Source: Rariglobus sp. (lineage in GTDB: Bacteria > Verrucomicrobiota > Verrucomicrobiia > Opitutales > Opitutaceae). From it: DNA of 64,000 nucleotides. Positions 9,306-18,168 of the stretch are shown in pieces; the first letter of the stretch is position 1, and each line of letters opens with the position of its first letter. The notes below the pieces were generated by a model. It ran no database searches. It worked only from the letters and a program-made list of their open reading frames with translations, and had not been told where the DNA came from. Location of the stretch: contig JAQSWS010000030.1 of the NCBI GenBank assembly GCA_029266495.1, positions 1 through 64,000 on the forward strand, in the 5' to 3' direction. The position numbers were made by a program, and so were the translations under genes.

Positions 9306-9884
9306 ATGAAGAACGAAGCGAGGTCGGCGGACGCCGGGGAGCAGGGGGCGACAGTGGTCATCACGCATCGCGTGCGCGCGGGGCACGGCGACAGCTACGA
9401 AGGATGGATCAACAGGATCGCGCCGGTCTGCAAGGCCTGTCCGGGTCACTTGGACTGGCAGATCATTCGCCCGGTCCGGGGACTCACCGCGACCTACACG
9501 GTGGTCATCCGTTTCGACACGCGCGAGCATCTGGAGGTCTGGATGACCTCGGCGGATCGCCGGCGGCTGATCGATGAGGTGCAGCCGTTGCTGGTGAAGA
9601 AGGACGATTTTTTCATCCGGAGCGGACTGGATTTCTGGTTCACGCCGGAGGGTGCGCGGGCGCAGGTGCCGGTGCGCTGGAAACAGTTTCTGATGACTTG
9701 GTCGGCGATTTATCCGCTGGTGCTGGGCATGCCGCTGGTGGTGGTGCCCGCGATGCGTTTTCTGGGTCTGCCGGAAGCGCGTGCAATTACCACCTTGGTG
9801 GCGACGGGCCTGATTGGTTTCCTGATGACGTATGTGGTGATGCCGCGCTACACGAAGCTGCTTAAGCGCTGGCTGTTCGCGTAA
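9306..9884 (+). CDS. ABM-domain (antibiotic biosynthesis monooxygenase-like) membrane protein
   Basis: About 192 residues from ATG 9306; the frame is open further upstream, but that part overlaps the preceding gene and has no domain. Residues ~15-105 form a dimeric alpha-beta-barrel ABM-like domain (THRVRAGHGDSYEGWI, then ACPGHLDWQIIRP). It is followed by a conserved linker WFTPEG and two transmembrane helices (~125-150 and ~158-180), ending in a basic tail. This soluble-domain plus two-helix arrangement is seen in bacterial ABM-superfamily membrane proteins of unknown function. A monooxygenase activity should not be assumed. Confidence 0.75.
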   Translation: MKNEARSADAGEQGATVVITHRVRAGHGDSYEGWINRIAPVCKACPGHLDWQIIRPVRGLTATYTVVIRFDTREHLEVWMTSADRRRLIDEVQPLLVKKDDFFIRSGLDFWFTPEGARAQVPVRWKQFLMTWSAIYPLVLGMPLVVVPAMRFLGLPEARAITTLVATGLIGFLMTYVVMPRYTKLLKRWLFA

Positions 9885-10073
9885 CGTCGCACGCGATTCG
9901 GAGCGGCTTCTTATGCAGGCCTGCTGCAAAATCGTCAGGCCTGTCCGGCGATGTGCGCCGGCGTCTATTTCTTACGAGGAAAGTGTAAAATTGGTGTTCT
10001 TTATGCATGACGGACGAAGAACTCTCAACCCGCTCTAGATTTTGGCGCGCGTCGCTTGCAGGATCGTTTCACT

Positions 10074-11594
10074 TTGTCTCCTTCACCTGTGCTCGAAAAT
10101 CATTCGCTTGCCGGACTCCCTGCGGAGCTGGTGGACATGCTCGTGCGCGAAAGCGCGCTGGAGCTGGCCACTCAAAAATTAAAGGACGCGCGGAACGAAG
10201 TGCTGGCGGAGAAATCACGGCTGGCGACGGGTAAACCCGGGCTTTTGAAAAGCATCGCCGGAAGGGGAGGCCAGGAGCGTGAGGTGGGCATGCAGACGGT
10301 GATGAGCCAGCAGCTTCATTACGACTCGCAGCTCAAGAAGGCCGAAAGTCTCACCACGTTGCTCAGCAAGGAAACGGGACGCTGGCTGGAGAGCTGTCTC
10401 AAGACAGGCCTGCCCGATTACGCGGCGGCATTGGCCCCGCATGATTATCCGGAGGACTGGGCCCGCTTCAGCTATAACTTTGAACTGCTTTTGAAGTCGT
10501 TCCAGATGGGTCTCCAGGATCTGGCGGTGCAATTCAAGCGTGAGATGGCGTCCGGCGCCCACGTCCAGCTGCGAAATGATTCGGTCCTCAAGCTGGTGCC
10601 GGTCGCCCGGCAGATCGAAATCGATGTCGAGTTCTTCAACCGCATCCTCACGCAACAATCCCGGCAAAAAAAAGCTGGCGCCGGCAGGCCGGCATTGCAG
10701 CCGGAATATAGCTGGTGCGAAACCACCGATCAGCTAGCCCAGCTCTCCGCGAGCGAGGCGTCGGCCACCTTGCATGAGTTGCTCGCAGCCTGCTCGGGCT
10801 TTCTCGCAAACCTCGCCCATATCATCAAACGCGAGCACACCCTCGCGGAGGAGCGGGCTACGCAGATCGTGCATGCGAGGCCCAGTTTTATCAAAGTGTG
10901 GCGGGAGGCGGCCAGGCCGGCCGCCGCACTGCTCGTGAAGGAGGAGAAGCTGGAAGGGATCATTTCCGAGACCCAGGCGATGCTTTTGGACGGGGAGTTT
11001 TCCGCGCGATTTAATCGTCACATGGTGAAGACGATGACTCCGAGCGCGGCGCCGGCCGCCCCGGAGAAGCCGGTCGTGCACACGGCGGCGCCCACACCTC
11101 AAAGTGATGCCGAGCTGCGTGCGCTCAAGGCGAAGCTTCAGGCCGAGCTGGAGGAGGCGGGGAAGATCAAGGCGGGCCTCGTGGCGCGGGAGCAGCGGTT
11201 GCGCGAGAACGAACAGGCCTTGCGCGACAACGAGCAACGGTTCGCCGAGAAGTGCAAACGCGAGCAGACGGCGCTCGATGAAGCCAAGGCCAGACTTACC
11301 GCGATGGAAGAGGTGATTGTGCTCAAGGCCCGGCAGGCGGAGGAAAAGCAGGCGGAGGAAATGGCGAAGATCGAGGAGCTGAAGGGCGAACTCGCGGCGC
11401 GGAGTCAGTTTATCGATGAAAGCGAGCAACGCCTTCTGACCAAGGGGCAGGAGCAGCTCGAGAGCCTGGCGGAGCTGGAGCAGAAGGAGGAGGAGTTGAT
11501 GACGACCAAACGAGAGCTCAATACGTTGCGCAAGGAGATGGGACTGCCGTTGATTCCTCTCCGCGCCAAGCCGGTCGACGAGTTTGAGGAGTAG
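10074..11594 (+). CDS. Cytoplasmic coiled-coil protein, function unknown
   Basis: About 506 residues. I favour TTG 10074 because AGGA at 10060-10063 is suitably spaced; TTG 10056 and GTG 10089 are alternatives. There is no signal peptide. The N-terminal ~300 residues are mainly helical with short Lys-rich stretches. An Ala/Pro linker around residues 335-355 precedes a long charged coiled coil (~360-490) rich in Glu/Lys/Arg/Gln. It contains repeated segments such as RLRENEQALRDNEQRF. The protein ends in a short Pro/Arg tail. It may be a structural or scaffolding protein; I recognise no family. Confidence 0.65.
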   Translation: MSPSPVLENHSLAGLPAELVDMLVRESALELATQKLKDARNEVLAEKSRLATGKPGLLKSIAGRGGQEREVGMQTVMSQQLHYDSQLKKAESLTTLLSKETGRWLESCLKTGLPDYAAALAPHDYPEDWARFSYNFELLLKSFQMGLQDLAVQFKREMASGAHVQLRNDSVLKLVPVARQIEIDVEFFNRILTQQSRQKKAGAGRPALQPEYSWCETTDQLAQLSASEASATLHELLAACSGFLANLAHIIKREHTLAEERATQIVHARPSFIKVWREAARPAAALLVKEEKLEGIISETQAMLLDGEFSARFNRHMVKTMTPSAAPAAPEKPVVHTAAPTPQSDAELRALKAKLQAELEEAGKIKAGLVAREQRLRENEQALRDNEQRFAEKCKREQTALDEAKARLTAMEEVIVLKARQAEEKQAEEMAKIEELKGELAARSQFIDESEQRLLTKGQEQLESLAELEQKEEELMTTKRELNTLRKEMGLPLIPLRAKPVDEFEE

Positions 11595-11603
11595 CGCCAG
11601 GCC

Positions 11604-12482
11604 TCACCAGCAGCCGGGTGTGAGCAGGAAGAGCACGACAGAGAAGGCCACGGGCCAGAGGAGCACGAGAAAGGCGCCGCGTTGCCTTTTGAGCAGGCGA
11701 TAAACGCTGATCGCGACAAAGGGCAGCCACAGGATCGCGAGAAAGAGAGGCGGGGTGTAGGGTTTCAGCGGGCCCAGTTTTTGACGCCACGCGATGGATT
11801 TGGCCCACGCGGTCTGTTCGTCGGGAGTGGGGGTGTATTCGCCGATGCGAGTGCCGGGCGGGAGGGCATCAAGGATGTTGGCGGTGGATCCTTTCCGGTC
11901 GAAGCGGACCAGTTCACCGCCGTTCGAGGTGAGGTCTTTGAAAAATGAGGTGTTGCCTCCAATGAAAGTGACGAAGCCGCCGTGCGTCCCGTTTGGGCTG
12001 TGCGGGCTCCAGGTGCCATCGGGCTGAAGGCCTCGTGTCCACGCGATGGGTGTCGTGGCGGGCATGCGTGAATTCAGTTTTCCCAAGGCGACCGCCACGC
12101 TGGGCTTGAGCTGGCGGAAGGCGGGATCGAGCGGACGCGGCTTGGCTGCGTCGGTGATGACGATAGTGGCGGGGACGGTGGTGGTCGCGTCCCAGGCGGG
12201 ATCATTTTTTGATAGCCAGATCGCGGGTGTATTGAGACCGGACTCATCGGCGAGGATGCGGGCATAATCCCAGACGTCGGCGGCGACCGGAAGATTGTCG
12301 TTATGATCCATCGCGTAGATGAGGTTCGCCTGGGCGATTTCACGTAAGTTCGCTGCCTCGACGGTGCGATGTGCGGTTTCGGAAACGCGGCCAACCGTGG
12401 GCACGATCAGCAGGGTGAGGAGGATGACGATAGCGAGGACGATGGGCCAAAAAATCGCACGGAGGGGCAATGGAGTGCTCAT
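11604..12482 (-). CDS. Prepilin-derived (H-x-DG-like) membrane protein
   Basis: A 292-residue membrane protein. The N-terminal helix (residues ~9-30) is followed by TVEAANLREIAQANLIYAMD, strongly reminiscent of the NLKQIGxAxxxYxxDH segment of the prepilin-like proteins abundant in Planctomycetes and Verrucomicrobia. NGTHGGFVTFIGGNTSFF resembles their C-terminal HxGGxxxFxDG block. Unlike true pseudopilins, it lacks a G/FTLxE prepilin-peptidase site and carries two additional transmembrane helices at the C-terminus (~228-250 and ~258-285). It may be a membrane-anchored descendant of the pseudopilin fold. Function unknown. Confidence 0.65.
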   Translation of the reverse strand: MSTPLPLRAIFWPIVLAIVILLTLLIVPTVGRVSETAHRTVEAANLREIAQANLIYAMDHNDNLPVAADVWDYARILADESGLNTPAIWLSKNDPAWDATTTVPATIVITDAAKPRPLDPAFRQLKPSVAVALGKLNSRMPATTPIAWTRGLQPDGTWSPHSPNGTHGGFVTFIGGNTSFFKDLTSNGGELVRFDRKGSTANILDALPPGTRIGEYTPTPDEQTAWAKSIAWRQKLGPLKPYTPPLFLAILWLPFVAISVYRLLKRQRGAFLVLLWPVAFSVVLFLLTPGCW

Positions 12483-12513
12483 GGGGGTGAAGGGAAGGAT
12501 GACCTGAGGGGCT

Positions 12514-12597
12514 TCAGGAGGCGAGCCGGGAGACCTTGCTGCGTTCGCCGTCTTTGACCGCGCCCATGGCTTTGCGGTGCAGGTTGTAGGACGTCAT
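12514..12597 (-). CDS. Possible 27-residue basic small protein
   Basis: ATG at 12597 gives a 27-residue ORF starting MTSYNLHRKAMGAV, with regularly spaced Lys/Arg and a stop at 12514-12516. It ends 31 bp upstream of the prepilin-derived gene on the same strand, so it could be its leader gene. A short inverted repeat (TCCGA...TCGGA, ~12598-12615) lies just upstream. There is no strong ribosome-binding site, and short ORFs are expected by chance. Tentative. Confidence 0.25.
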   Translation of the reverse strand: MTSYNLHRKAMGAVKDGERSKVSRLAS

Positions 12598-12660
12598 CCG
12601 ACATCACTATCGGACGGGCGCGGATAATTGCGTTCCGCTTTGTTTGCTAGGATCGGGGGC

Positions 12661-12798
12661 ATGAAACTACAGGCTTTTTTGAAAGAACTCCTTTTGGTTT
12701 TTATGCAGGCTCTCGGTCTGGTGCCGATGACGCCGGCCCGGGTGCGCGTGGAGGATCGTTTTGAGATGACCACCCACTCCGACCACTGCGTTCAGTGA
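12661..12798 (+). CDS. Possible 45-residue small protein with N-terminal hydrophobic helix
   Basis: ATG 12661 is preceded by a G-rich stretch (ATCGGGGGC). The ORF begins MKLQAFLKELLLVFMQALGL, an amphipathic-to-hydrophobic helix, and continues with a short polar tail ending SDHCVQ before TGA 12796-12798. The composition is protein-like, but conservation cannot be judged from one sequence. Confidence 0.3.
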   Translation: MKLQAFLKELLLVFMQALGLVPMTPARVRVEDRFEMTTHSDHCVQ

Positions 12799-12956
12799 GC
12801 TAGTTCATTTTAAATAAACGCGTAGCGGTTTTCCGCGGTTTGCGGGCAGTGCCAGGCCCGCTGCGAATCCACAGAGGGAAACGCGTCCAATCCCGGCGCA
12901 TCCAGCGGTCACGCCCTGCCCTGGAGCAGCCGGGCGCCGGTTGATGCCGCCCAGCG

Positions 12957-13343
12957 TTACTGGTTCGTCCGCCGATGGCGGTCGGCGAGCATTTGGTCGT
13001 GTTGCGCTTCTTCGACTCCTTCGAGCACGAGGCGCTCCATCACCTCCTGGTCTTCGGGCTCGTTTTGCTCGGGGGCCTGGACTCCGGTATGGCTCGCCGG
13101 CTCGCTGGGGTCGCGGGTGAGGGCAGCAGTGGCGACCGCATCTTCGAGCGTGGTATCCGGCAGGTGTTCACCGCGCAGTTCGGCCCGGCTTCGCGCAAGG
13201 TCTTCCTCGGTGACCTCTTCGGCGGAACGCCCGTCAATGATTGCGAGTTCGCGGGCCCGGATCGCGATGGCTTCATCGGTCACTTCGGCGGCGCGCTTGC
13301 CGTGACGCAGAATGCGGCCGGTCTGATCGTTTTTCTTTTTCAT
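12957..13343 (-). CDS. Small charged hypothetical protein
   Basis: 128 residues, starting MKKKNDQTGRILRHGKRAAEV, with no signal or membrane segment. Residues ~20-60 (TDEAIAIRARELAIIDGRSAEEVTEEDLARSRAEL) are helical with an IRxRAxE pattern. That recalls small stress-associated DUF2934-type proteins, but I cannot confirm it. The rest is acidic, Pro/Glu-rich and probably disordered. Confidence 0.55.
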   Translation of the reverse strand: MKKKNDQTGRILRHGKRAAEVTDEAIAIRARELAIIDGRSAEEVTEEDLARSRAELRGEHLPDTTLEDAVATAALTRDPSEPASHTGVQAPEQNEPEDQEVMERLVLEGVEEAQHDQMLADRHRRTNQ

Positions 13344-13528
13344 GGGCCGATAATAGCACCGGCTCTAAATCGATGGATCAGGTTGGATTCCGAGGCACGG
13401 GTCGGGTGATGGACTTTCGCGGGAACGGGGTAAACCGGTTTCAAGAATCAGGGTCTGTGGCGGGCTGATCACCTGCACGCGCACCAGCGTTGAAATCCCG
13501 TGAGAAGGTGCCATAGCCGTGGAACCCC

Positions 13529-14563
13529 ATGAAATCCCTGATGCTGATGCGTTGCCTGGTGTTTTTATCCGTTGGATGGACGCCGGGACGAAGCGATTCT
13601 GTGCCGCCTGGAGCGTCTTCGTTTCCAGCACAGGGACTGGCGGCCCGCTATCCGCGCGATGCCGGCATTGAGCGGGACGCCCGGGTCATCTTTGCCGAGA
13701 ACTTTGAAGAGGCTTCTCTGGAGACATTGTGGGCGCGCTGGGAGACCATCAGTGACAAGCCGGGTATGACGTTTACCGGTGATGTGCCGGCGGTGAGCGC
13801 CGGACGGCAGTCCCTGCTGATGGACCGGACCCAAGGGGCGGGTGCGGCGCTTTATCGACGCCTCAAGAATGCGAACGGCGGGTTTGGCTACGATCGGGTG
13901 TTTGCGCGTTACTACGTGAAATTCGATGCAGACTGCGGAGAGATTCATCACTTCGGCACGTGCCTTGGCGGCAACCTGCCGGCGACACGCTGGCCCTCGG
14001 TCAAGGCCGGTCAGCCGACTGACGGGGCAAAGTCGTTTTGGTCCGGCATCGAACCCGGCGGCGCGAGCTGGACGTGGGATTTCTACACCTACTGGTGCGA
14101 AATGCGCGGCAGTCCTCCGCGAGGGCAGACCTGGGGCAACAGCTTTATCCGCGACCCTCAGTTGACGGTGAAAAAAGGCGGATGGATCTGCGTGGAGCAG
14201 ATGATCCGGATGAACGAAGTGGGCGACACTGATGGCGAGCAGGCCCTGTGGATTGATGGCCGGCTGATTGCGCATTTGGGAAAGGGATTTCCCAAAGGAC
14301 TGTGGATTTTCGATAAGTTCACGCCGGGCAAAGGAGGCGAAGGCGTTCGTTGGAACGCAACGGAAGGCGGGCGGGAAAAATTCATCGTGCCGGCGGGTGG
14401 AGCGGCGTTTGAGGGCTTCCGGTGGCGGACGGTGAAGGAGCTGAACGTGAACTATGTCTGGCTCTACGTTTATACGCAGAAGCCGGACGGGCACCGGATC
14501 AAAGTGTGGTTCGACGACGTGGTGGTGGCCACGGATTACATCGGTCCGATTCAAACGCGTTAA
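13529..14563 (+). CDS. Secreted jelly-roll (polysaccharide-lyase-like) protein
   Basis: 344 residues with a short, weakly basic signal region (MKSLMLMRCLVFLSVGW). Around residue 55 an FAENFEEASLETLWARWE block begins a beta-sandwich of the concanavalin-A/jelly-roll type. FARYYVKFDADCGEIHHFGT, WDFYTYWCEM and VWFDDVVVATDYIGPI resemble polysaccharide-lyase-like (PL14/PL20-type) folds. Catalytic residues cannot be assigned with confidence. It precedes a GT2 gene on the same strand by about 90 bp, which may mean glycan-related co-expression. Confidence 0.6.
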   Translation: MKSLMLMRCLVFLSVGWTPGRSDSVPPGASSFPAQGLAARYPRDAGIERDARVIFAENFEEASLETLWARWETISDKPGMTFTGDVPAVSAGRQSLLMDRTQGAGAALYRRLKNANGGFGYDRVFARYYVKFDADCGEIHHFGTCLGGNLPATRWPSVKAGQPTDGAKSFWSGIEPGGASWTWDFYTYWCEMRGSPPRGQTWGNSFIRDPQLTVKKGGWICVEQMIRMNEVGDTDGEQALWIDGRLIAHLGKGFPKGLWIFDKFTPGKGGEGVRWNATEGGREKFIVPAGGAAFEGFRWRTVKELNVNYVWLYVYTQKPDGHRIKVWFDDVVVATDYIGPIQTR

Positions 14564-14653
14564 GGGGTGCAAAAGGAAACGATGTAATGCGCAGGTGCTT
14601 GAGTTTACGCTCGCCTGCGAGGGGGTTGCCGACCCTTTTGGGCGCTCCTTTCC

Positions 14654-15592
14654 ATGAACAGCGTTTCCCCGGTTAAATTTAGCGTGTGCATTCCGGTTTA
14701 TGAGGGAAGGGAGTTTCTGCGGGAGACGCTCGCCTCGGTGCGGGCACAGACATGGGGCGGTTGGGAACTCGTGGTGGTTGAAGATGGCAGTCGCGAACCG
14801 GTGCGGGACCTGGTCGAGGCGTTCTCTCGTGAAGTCAGCCAGAAAGTCACCTATGTGGCCCACGATAAAAACTGGGGTGTGGCTTACGCCCGGGACACTG
14901 CCCTTGAGCATGCATCTCAGGAGTGGATAGCCTTATTGGATGCCGATGATTTCTGGTCGCCGGATCATCTGGCTTCGCTGGCTGCAACGATAGCACGAGA
15001 GGAGCAGCTTGAATTTATTTTTAGCAGCTATCGCAGGCTCGATGGATCGTTTGGCGGGCTTGGCAGGGACGTTTTCCCAAAGCCTGCAGATCTCGAAAGG
15101 ATAAGGTCGTCGGTGTATTTTCTTCGAATCAAACTTAAGCCGAGTTGCTTCGCGTTTAGCATGCGGCTGCTTGAGCGCACGGGACCGTGGTCGCGTGATG
15201 TGGATCGATTACCATGGTTTTTATCCGGCGGCTGCAACTCTAGCGAGGATCGCAACTTCATCCTCCGTTGCGTGCAGGCTGACGCTCGCATGGGGTGGAG
15301 CGGAGAACTGACGGTAAATTATCGCAAGCACCCGGCCGCGATGACCGTAACGAGTAGCGATGGTCCGGTCTATCGGGCCTCATATTATCACCTGCACGGC
15401 TCTATGCGGGGCATTTCGAAACGAAAGCAGCGCCAGTTCATCGCAAAATTGCAGGTCGAAGCCGCCCGGAATCTTAAACAAGACGGGAGGATGGATGCGG
15501 CCGCCTGGTTCTTTTTTCGTGCCTGGTGCTGGCAGCCGCGGGAGTTCAGCCGGCTCGTGAAAGCCGTGCGTGTCCTGCTGTGGCGGCGTTGA
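14654..15592 (+). CDS. Glycosyltransferase family 2 (GT-A fold)
   Basis: 312 residues. The N-terminus FSVCIPVYEGREFLRETLAS is the standard GT2 nucleotide-binding strand. VVVEDGS supplies the first Asp, and WIALLDADDFW supplies the metal-binding DxD-type motif. The C-terminal ~100 residues, rich in Arg/Lys and Trp, may associate with the membrane peripherally. Donor and acceptor are unknown. It is an isolated transferase downstream of the jelly-roll protein. Confidence 0.85.
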   Translation: MNSVSPVKFSVCIPVYEGREFLRETLASVRAQTWGGWELVVVEDGSREPVRDLVEAFSREVSQKVTYVAHDKNWGVAYARDTALEHASQEWIALLDADDFWSPDHLASLAATIAREEQLEFIFSSYRRLDGSFGGLGRDVFPKPADLERIRSSVYFLRIKLKPSCFAFSMRLLERTGPWSRDVDRLPWFLSGGCNSSEDRNFILRCVQADARMGWSGELTVNYRKHPAAMTVTSSDGPVYRASYYHLHGSMRGISKRKQRQFIAKLQVEAARNLKQDGRMDAAAWFFFRAWCWQPREFSRLVKAVRVLLWRR

Positions 15593-15763
15593 GCCGGATT
15601 GAAAGGCCAAGGCCGCAGGGCGTTTGCCTTCGCAGTCCGGACATTCGTGCACTTCGGACGCTTGCATTGCCGGGCTGAATACACGCTCACAGGGCAGTGA
15701 CGGCCTTATCTCGTTGACCCCATGACGGAGAGCTGTGGCAAATGAGTTTCAGCCCACGCTTAT

Positions 15764-16429
15764 ATGTCCACTCCCGCACGCGCCCACCTGTTGCCGGTCG
15801 CAGCCATTGTTTCCCTCCTCGTCCTGCTGCTCGGTGCAACCGGGCTTTTCACGCTGAGCCTCACGCACACACGCGCCGCCGCCGCCGTCGACCGGCAGAA
15901 CCGCCTCGACGCGGTTCGCACCACCGCGCTTGAGACCCAGGTCAACTTCAAGACCCAGGTGCAGGAATGGAAAAACATTCTCCTGCGCGGGCACCGGCCC
16001 GACGATTTTGCCCGCCACCTGGCGAGCTTCGAACAGCGCGAAGCTGCCGTGCAGGCCGGTCTCACCTCGATGAAGGGGCAGCTTGCGGCCTTGAATTTTA
16101 CGGACACGGATGTCGAAGCGCTTGCCGCGGTGCATCGCACGCTCGGCGTGGATTACCGTGCGGCACTCGCCACGTGGAAGCGTGAAGACCCCTCCGGTGC
16201 GTTCCTGGTCGACGCGGCGGTGCGGGGTCGCGACCGCCAGTTGGGAACCGATGTCGATGCGCTCGCGGCCACGGCCGCCAAAGCCGCCGCTCACGACGTG
16301 CGGGTTGCGGCCGAGAATGCCGCCTCTCTTTACGCAGCGCTGCGCAAGGCGGTCTTCATCATCGCCACCCTCGCCGTGCTCGCGGCGCTGTGGCTTGTCT
16401 TTCTTGCCACCCGCACTGCTCGCGCCTGA
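15764..16429 (+). CDS. Four-helix-bundle (MCP-sensor-like) membrane protein without output domain
   Basis: 221 residues with an N-terminal transmembrane helix (~9-33), a periplasmic helical region (~40-185) and a second transmembrane helix (~190-215). FKTQVQEWKNILLRGHRPDDFARHL is characteristic of the ligand-binding four-helix bundle at the N-terminus of many chemoreceptors. No HAMP, methyl-accepting, kinase or other cytoplasmic domain follows; the protein ends six residues after the second helix. It is the first gene of a co-directional signalling block (gaps of 0-80 bp) and may be its sensory input. Confidence 0.7.
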   Translation: MSTPARAHLLPVAAIVSLLVLLLGATGLFTLSLTHTRAAAAVDRQNRLDAVRTTALETQVNFKTQVQEWKNILLRGHRPDDFARHLASFEQREAAVQAGLTSMKGQLAALNFTDTDVEALAAVHRTLGVDYRAALATWKREDPSGAFLVDAAVRGRDRQLGTDVDALAATAAKAAAHDVRVAAENAASLYAALRKAVFIIATLAVLAALWLVFLATRTARA

Positions 16430-16459
16430 GTTGCCGCGGCCCTTTTGCGCTTCGCGCCC

Positions 16460-18088
16460 ATGACTGAACTCGTTGCGCTTTTCCTCGCCGGCCTGGCCTT
16501 GTTTTTCTACGGCGTCGGCGGCATCCGCACGCACCTCAACGGCCTGGGCAGCCGTCGCCTGCGACAGCAGCTCTCCCGCTGGGCGCGCCATCCGGTGCTT
16601 GCCGGCATATGGGGTTTTCTCTTCGGCGCGATCACGCAAAGCTCCACGGCGGTCGCATTCATTCTCACCGGCCTCGTCTCGAACGGCCTCATGAGCACCG
16701 CCCACGCGCTCCCGATCATCGCGTGGGCCAACCTCGGAACCGCGGTTCTCGTTTTCTTCGTTTCGTTCAACCTGCACCTCGCATTTCTCTATGTGCTCGG
16801 TGTTTCCGGACTCGCGCTTGCGTTCAATATTGGTGCCGCCCGGTTCCGTCCGATGGTTGCGGCCCTGTTCTCCGTCGGCCTGCTTTTCTTCGGCCTGCAA
16901 ATGATGAAGGACGCTTTCGCGCCTTTGCCGGGATTTGGGTGGTTCGGTGACGTGGTCGCGTTCCTCCAGGGCTCCGCCCTCGCCACCTTTATTCTCGGCC
17001 TCCTGCTTCGCCTGCTCGTGCAATCCTCCTCGGCGATCGCGGTCATCGCGATCGCCCTCGCGCATGGCGGGCTCTTCTCCGGTGAACAGGCTGCCATGAT
17101 GATGTATGGCACGGGCGTGGGCGTTGGCCTCTCGGTTTTCCTGCTGTCGTCCAACCTCCAAGGAGTCCCCCGGCAGCTCGCTCTTTACCAGGCGCTGATC
17201 AACAGCTTTTCCGGTCTCACATTGTGCGCGCTTTATTATGTCGAGAAACTCACCGGCGTTCCGCTCGCTCTCGGCCTCGCCGAAAGCCTGACGGGCGACG
17301 ACAGCCTGCGGCTCGCCTGCGCCTTCCTCTTTTTGCAATCCACCGCGGTCGGCGCCGCCCTGATCTTTTCCCGTTCCGCCGCGCACTGGATGGAAAAACT
17401 TTCGCCGCCCACCGAGGAACAGGATTTGTCACGCCCCCGGTTTCTCTCGGAAGACGCCCTTGAAGACCCCGAATCCGCCCTCGACCTCGTCGAGAAAGAA
17501 CAAATCCGTCTCCTCGGTCATCTGACGGCGCAACTCTCCACGATACGCGAGGAAACCGCCGCCACCGCGATCATTCCCGCCGGCGTCCTGCACCGGGGCG
17601 GCACCGCGGTCGGCACCGAGATCCAGGCGTTCATCCGTGAACTCGCCGAACGTGAGGTCGACCACAACACCTCCCGCCGTGTGCTTGCGCTCGAACGCCG
17701 CCTCGCCCTCATCGGCTCGCTCAACGACACCGTCCATGCCTTTGTGGAAACGTTCACCCGGCTCCGCAGCGGCCCGGCGCTCGAAGGCTCCTTCGTGGAC
17801 AACCTCGCCGAAAGCCTCAACACCCTGATTCTTTCCGCCATCGACGCCACCCACGCCGGTGATCCCGCCGAGGTCGATCTGCTCCTCCGCATGACCGCCG
17901 ATCGCGGCGATCTGATGGAGCGCCTCCGTCGCAATCTCCTCTCCGGTCCCCAGCCGCTCGACCACCAGCAAAAATCCCATCTTTTCTACCTCACTTCGCT
18001 CTTCGAACGCGCCGTCTGGCTGCTGCGACAGCTCGGCCTCGCCCAGCAAAGTCTTGACCCTTCCGCCGCCGCCGACACGAAATCGTAA
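16460..18088 (+). CDS. Na/Pi cotransporter family protein with C-terminal PhoU-like domain
   Basis: About 542 residues from ATG 16460. Residues ~1-310 form eight or more transmembrane helices with the duplicated family signatures ITQSSTAVAF (~residue 60) and LVQSSSAIAV (~residue 190). These QSS motifs line the substrate path in NptA/SLC34-type Na-dependent phosphate transporters. Residues ~330-530 are soluble and helical, like PhoU domains that sense or regulate phosphate. It sits between a sensor-like protein and a STAS/receiver/phosphatase series, so it could report phosphate or sodium status. Transport activity is inferred from family. Confidence 0.82.
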   Translation: MTELVALFLAGLALFFYGVGGIRTHLNGLGSRRLRQQLSRWARHPVLAGIWGFLFGAITQSSTAVAFILTGLVSNGLMSTAHALPIIAWANLGTAVLVFFVSFNLHLAFLYVLGVSGLALAFNIGAARFRPMVAALFSVGLLFFGLQMMKDAFAPLPGFGWFGDVVAFLQGSALATFILGLLLRLLVQSSSAIAVIAIALAHGGLFSGEQAAMMMYGTGVGVGLSVFLLSSNLQGVPRQLALYQALINSFSGLTLCALYYVEKLTGVPLALGLAESLTGDDSLRLACAFLFLQSTAVGAALIFSRSAAHWMEKLSPPTEEQDLSRPRFLSEDALEDPESALDLVEKEQIRLLGHLTAQLSTIREETAATAIIPAGVLHRGGTAVGTEIQAFIRELAEREVDHNTSRRVLALERRLALIGSLNDTVHAFVETFTRLRSGPALEGSFVDNLAESLNTLILSAIDATHAGDPAEVDLLLRMTADRGDLMERLRRNLLSGPQPLDHQQKSHLFYLTSLFERAVWLLRQLGLAQQSLDPSAAADTKS

Positions 18089-18168
18089 CGCGTCGTCCGA
18101 TGCGCCGGGATTGCCGCTTCCCGAATGACATCCGTTATCTGGATGTCCTCCTCACACTTCACACGTTC

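Larger units (their letters stand above)
12483..12956. other. Low-coding interval with two possible very small genes
   Basis: No large gene occupies these ~470 bp. Two short ORFs are listed separately. The right part (12799-12956) is AT-rich for about 30 bp after position 12800, then GC-rich without recognisable genes, repeats or hairpins with T-runs. Confidence 0.5.

Noticed and set aside
9306..9884. Calling the ABM-domain protein a functional antibiotic-biosynthesis monooxygenase
   Set aside because: The domain is used for many non-oxygenase roles, and no biosynthetic genes are nearby.
9900..9950. Repeated CAGGCCTG near 9915 and 9935 as a possible regulatory site
   Set aside because: Short self-palindromic octamers are expected often in GC-rich DNA, and related sequences occur at unrelated positions (4522, 11600).
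15749..17386. 545-codon minus-strand frame opposite the sensor and Na/Pi genes
   Set aside because: Low-complexity charged translation, no domain, and the plus strand holds recognisable membrane proteins with conserved motifs.
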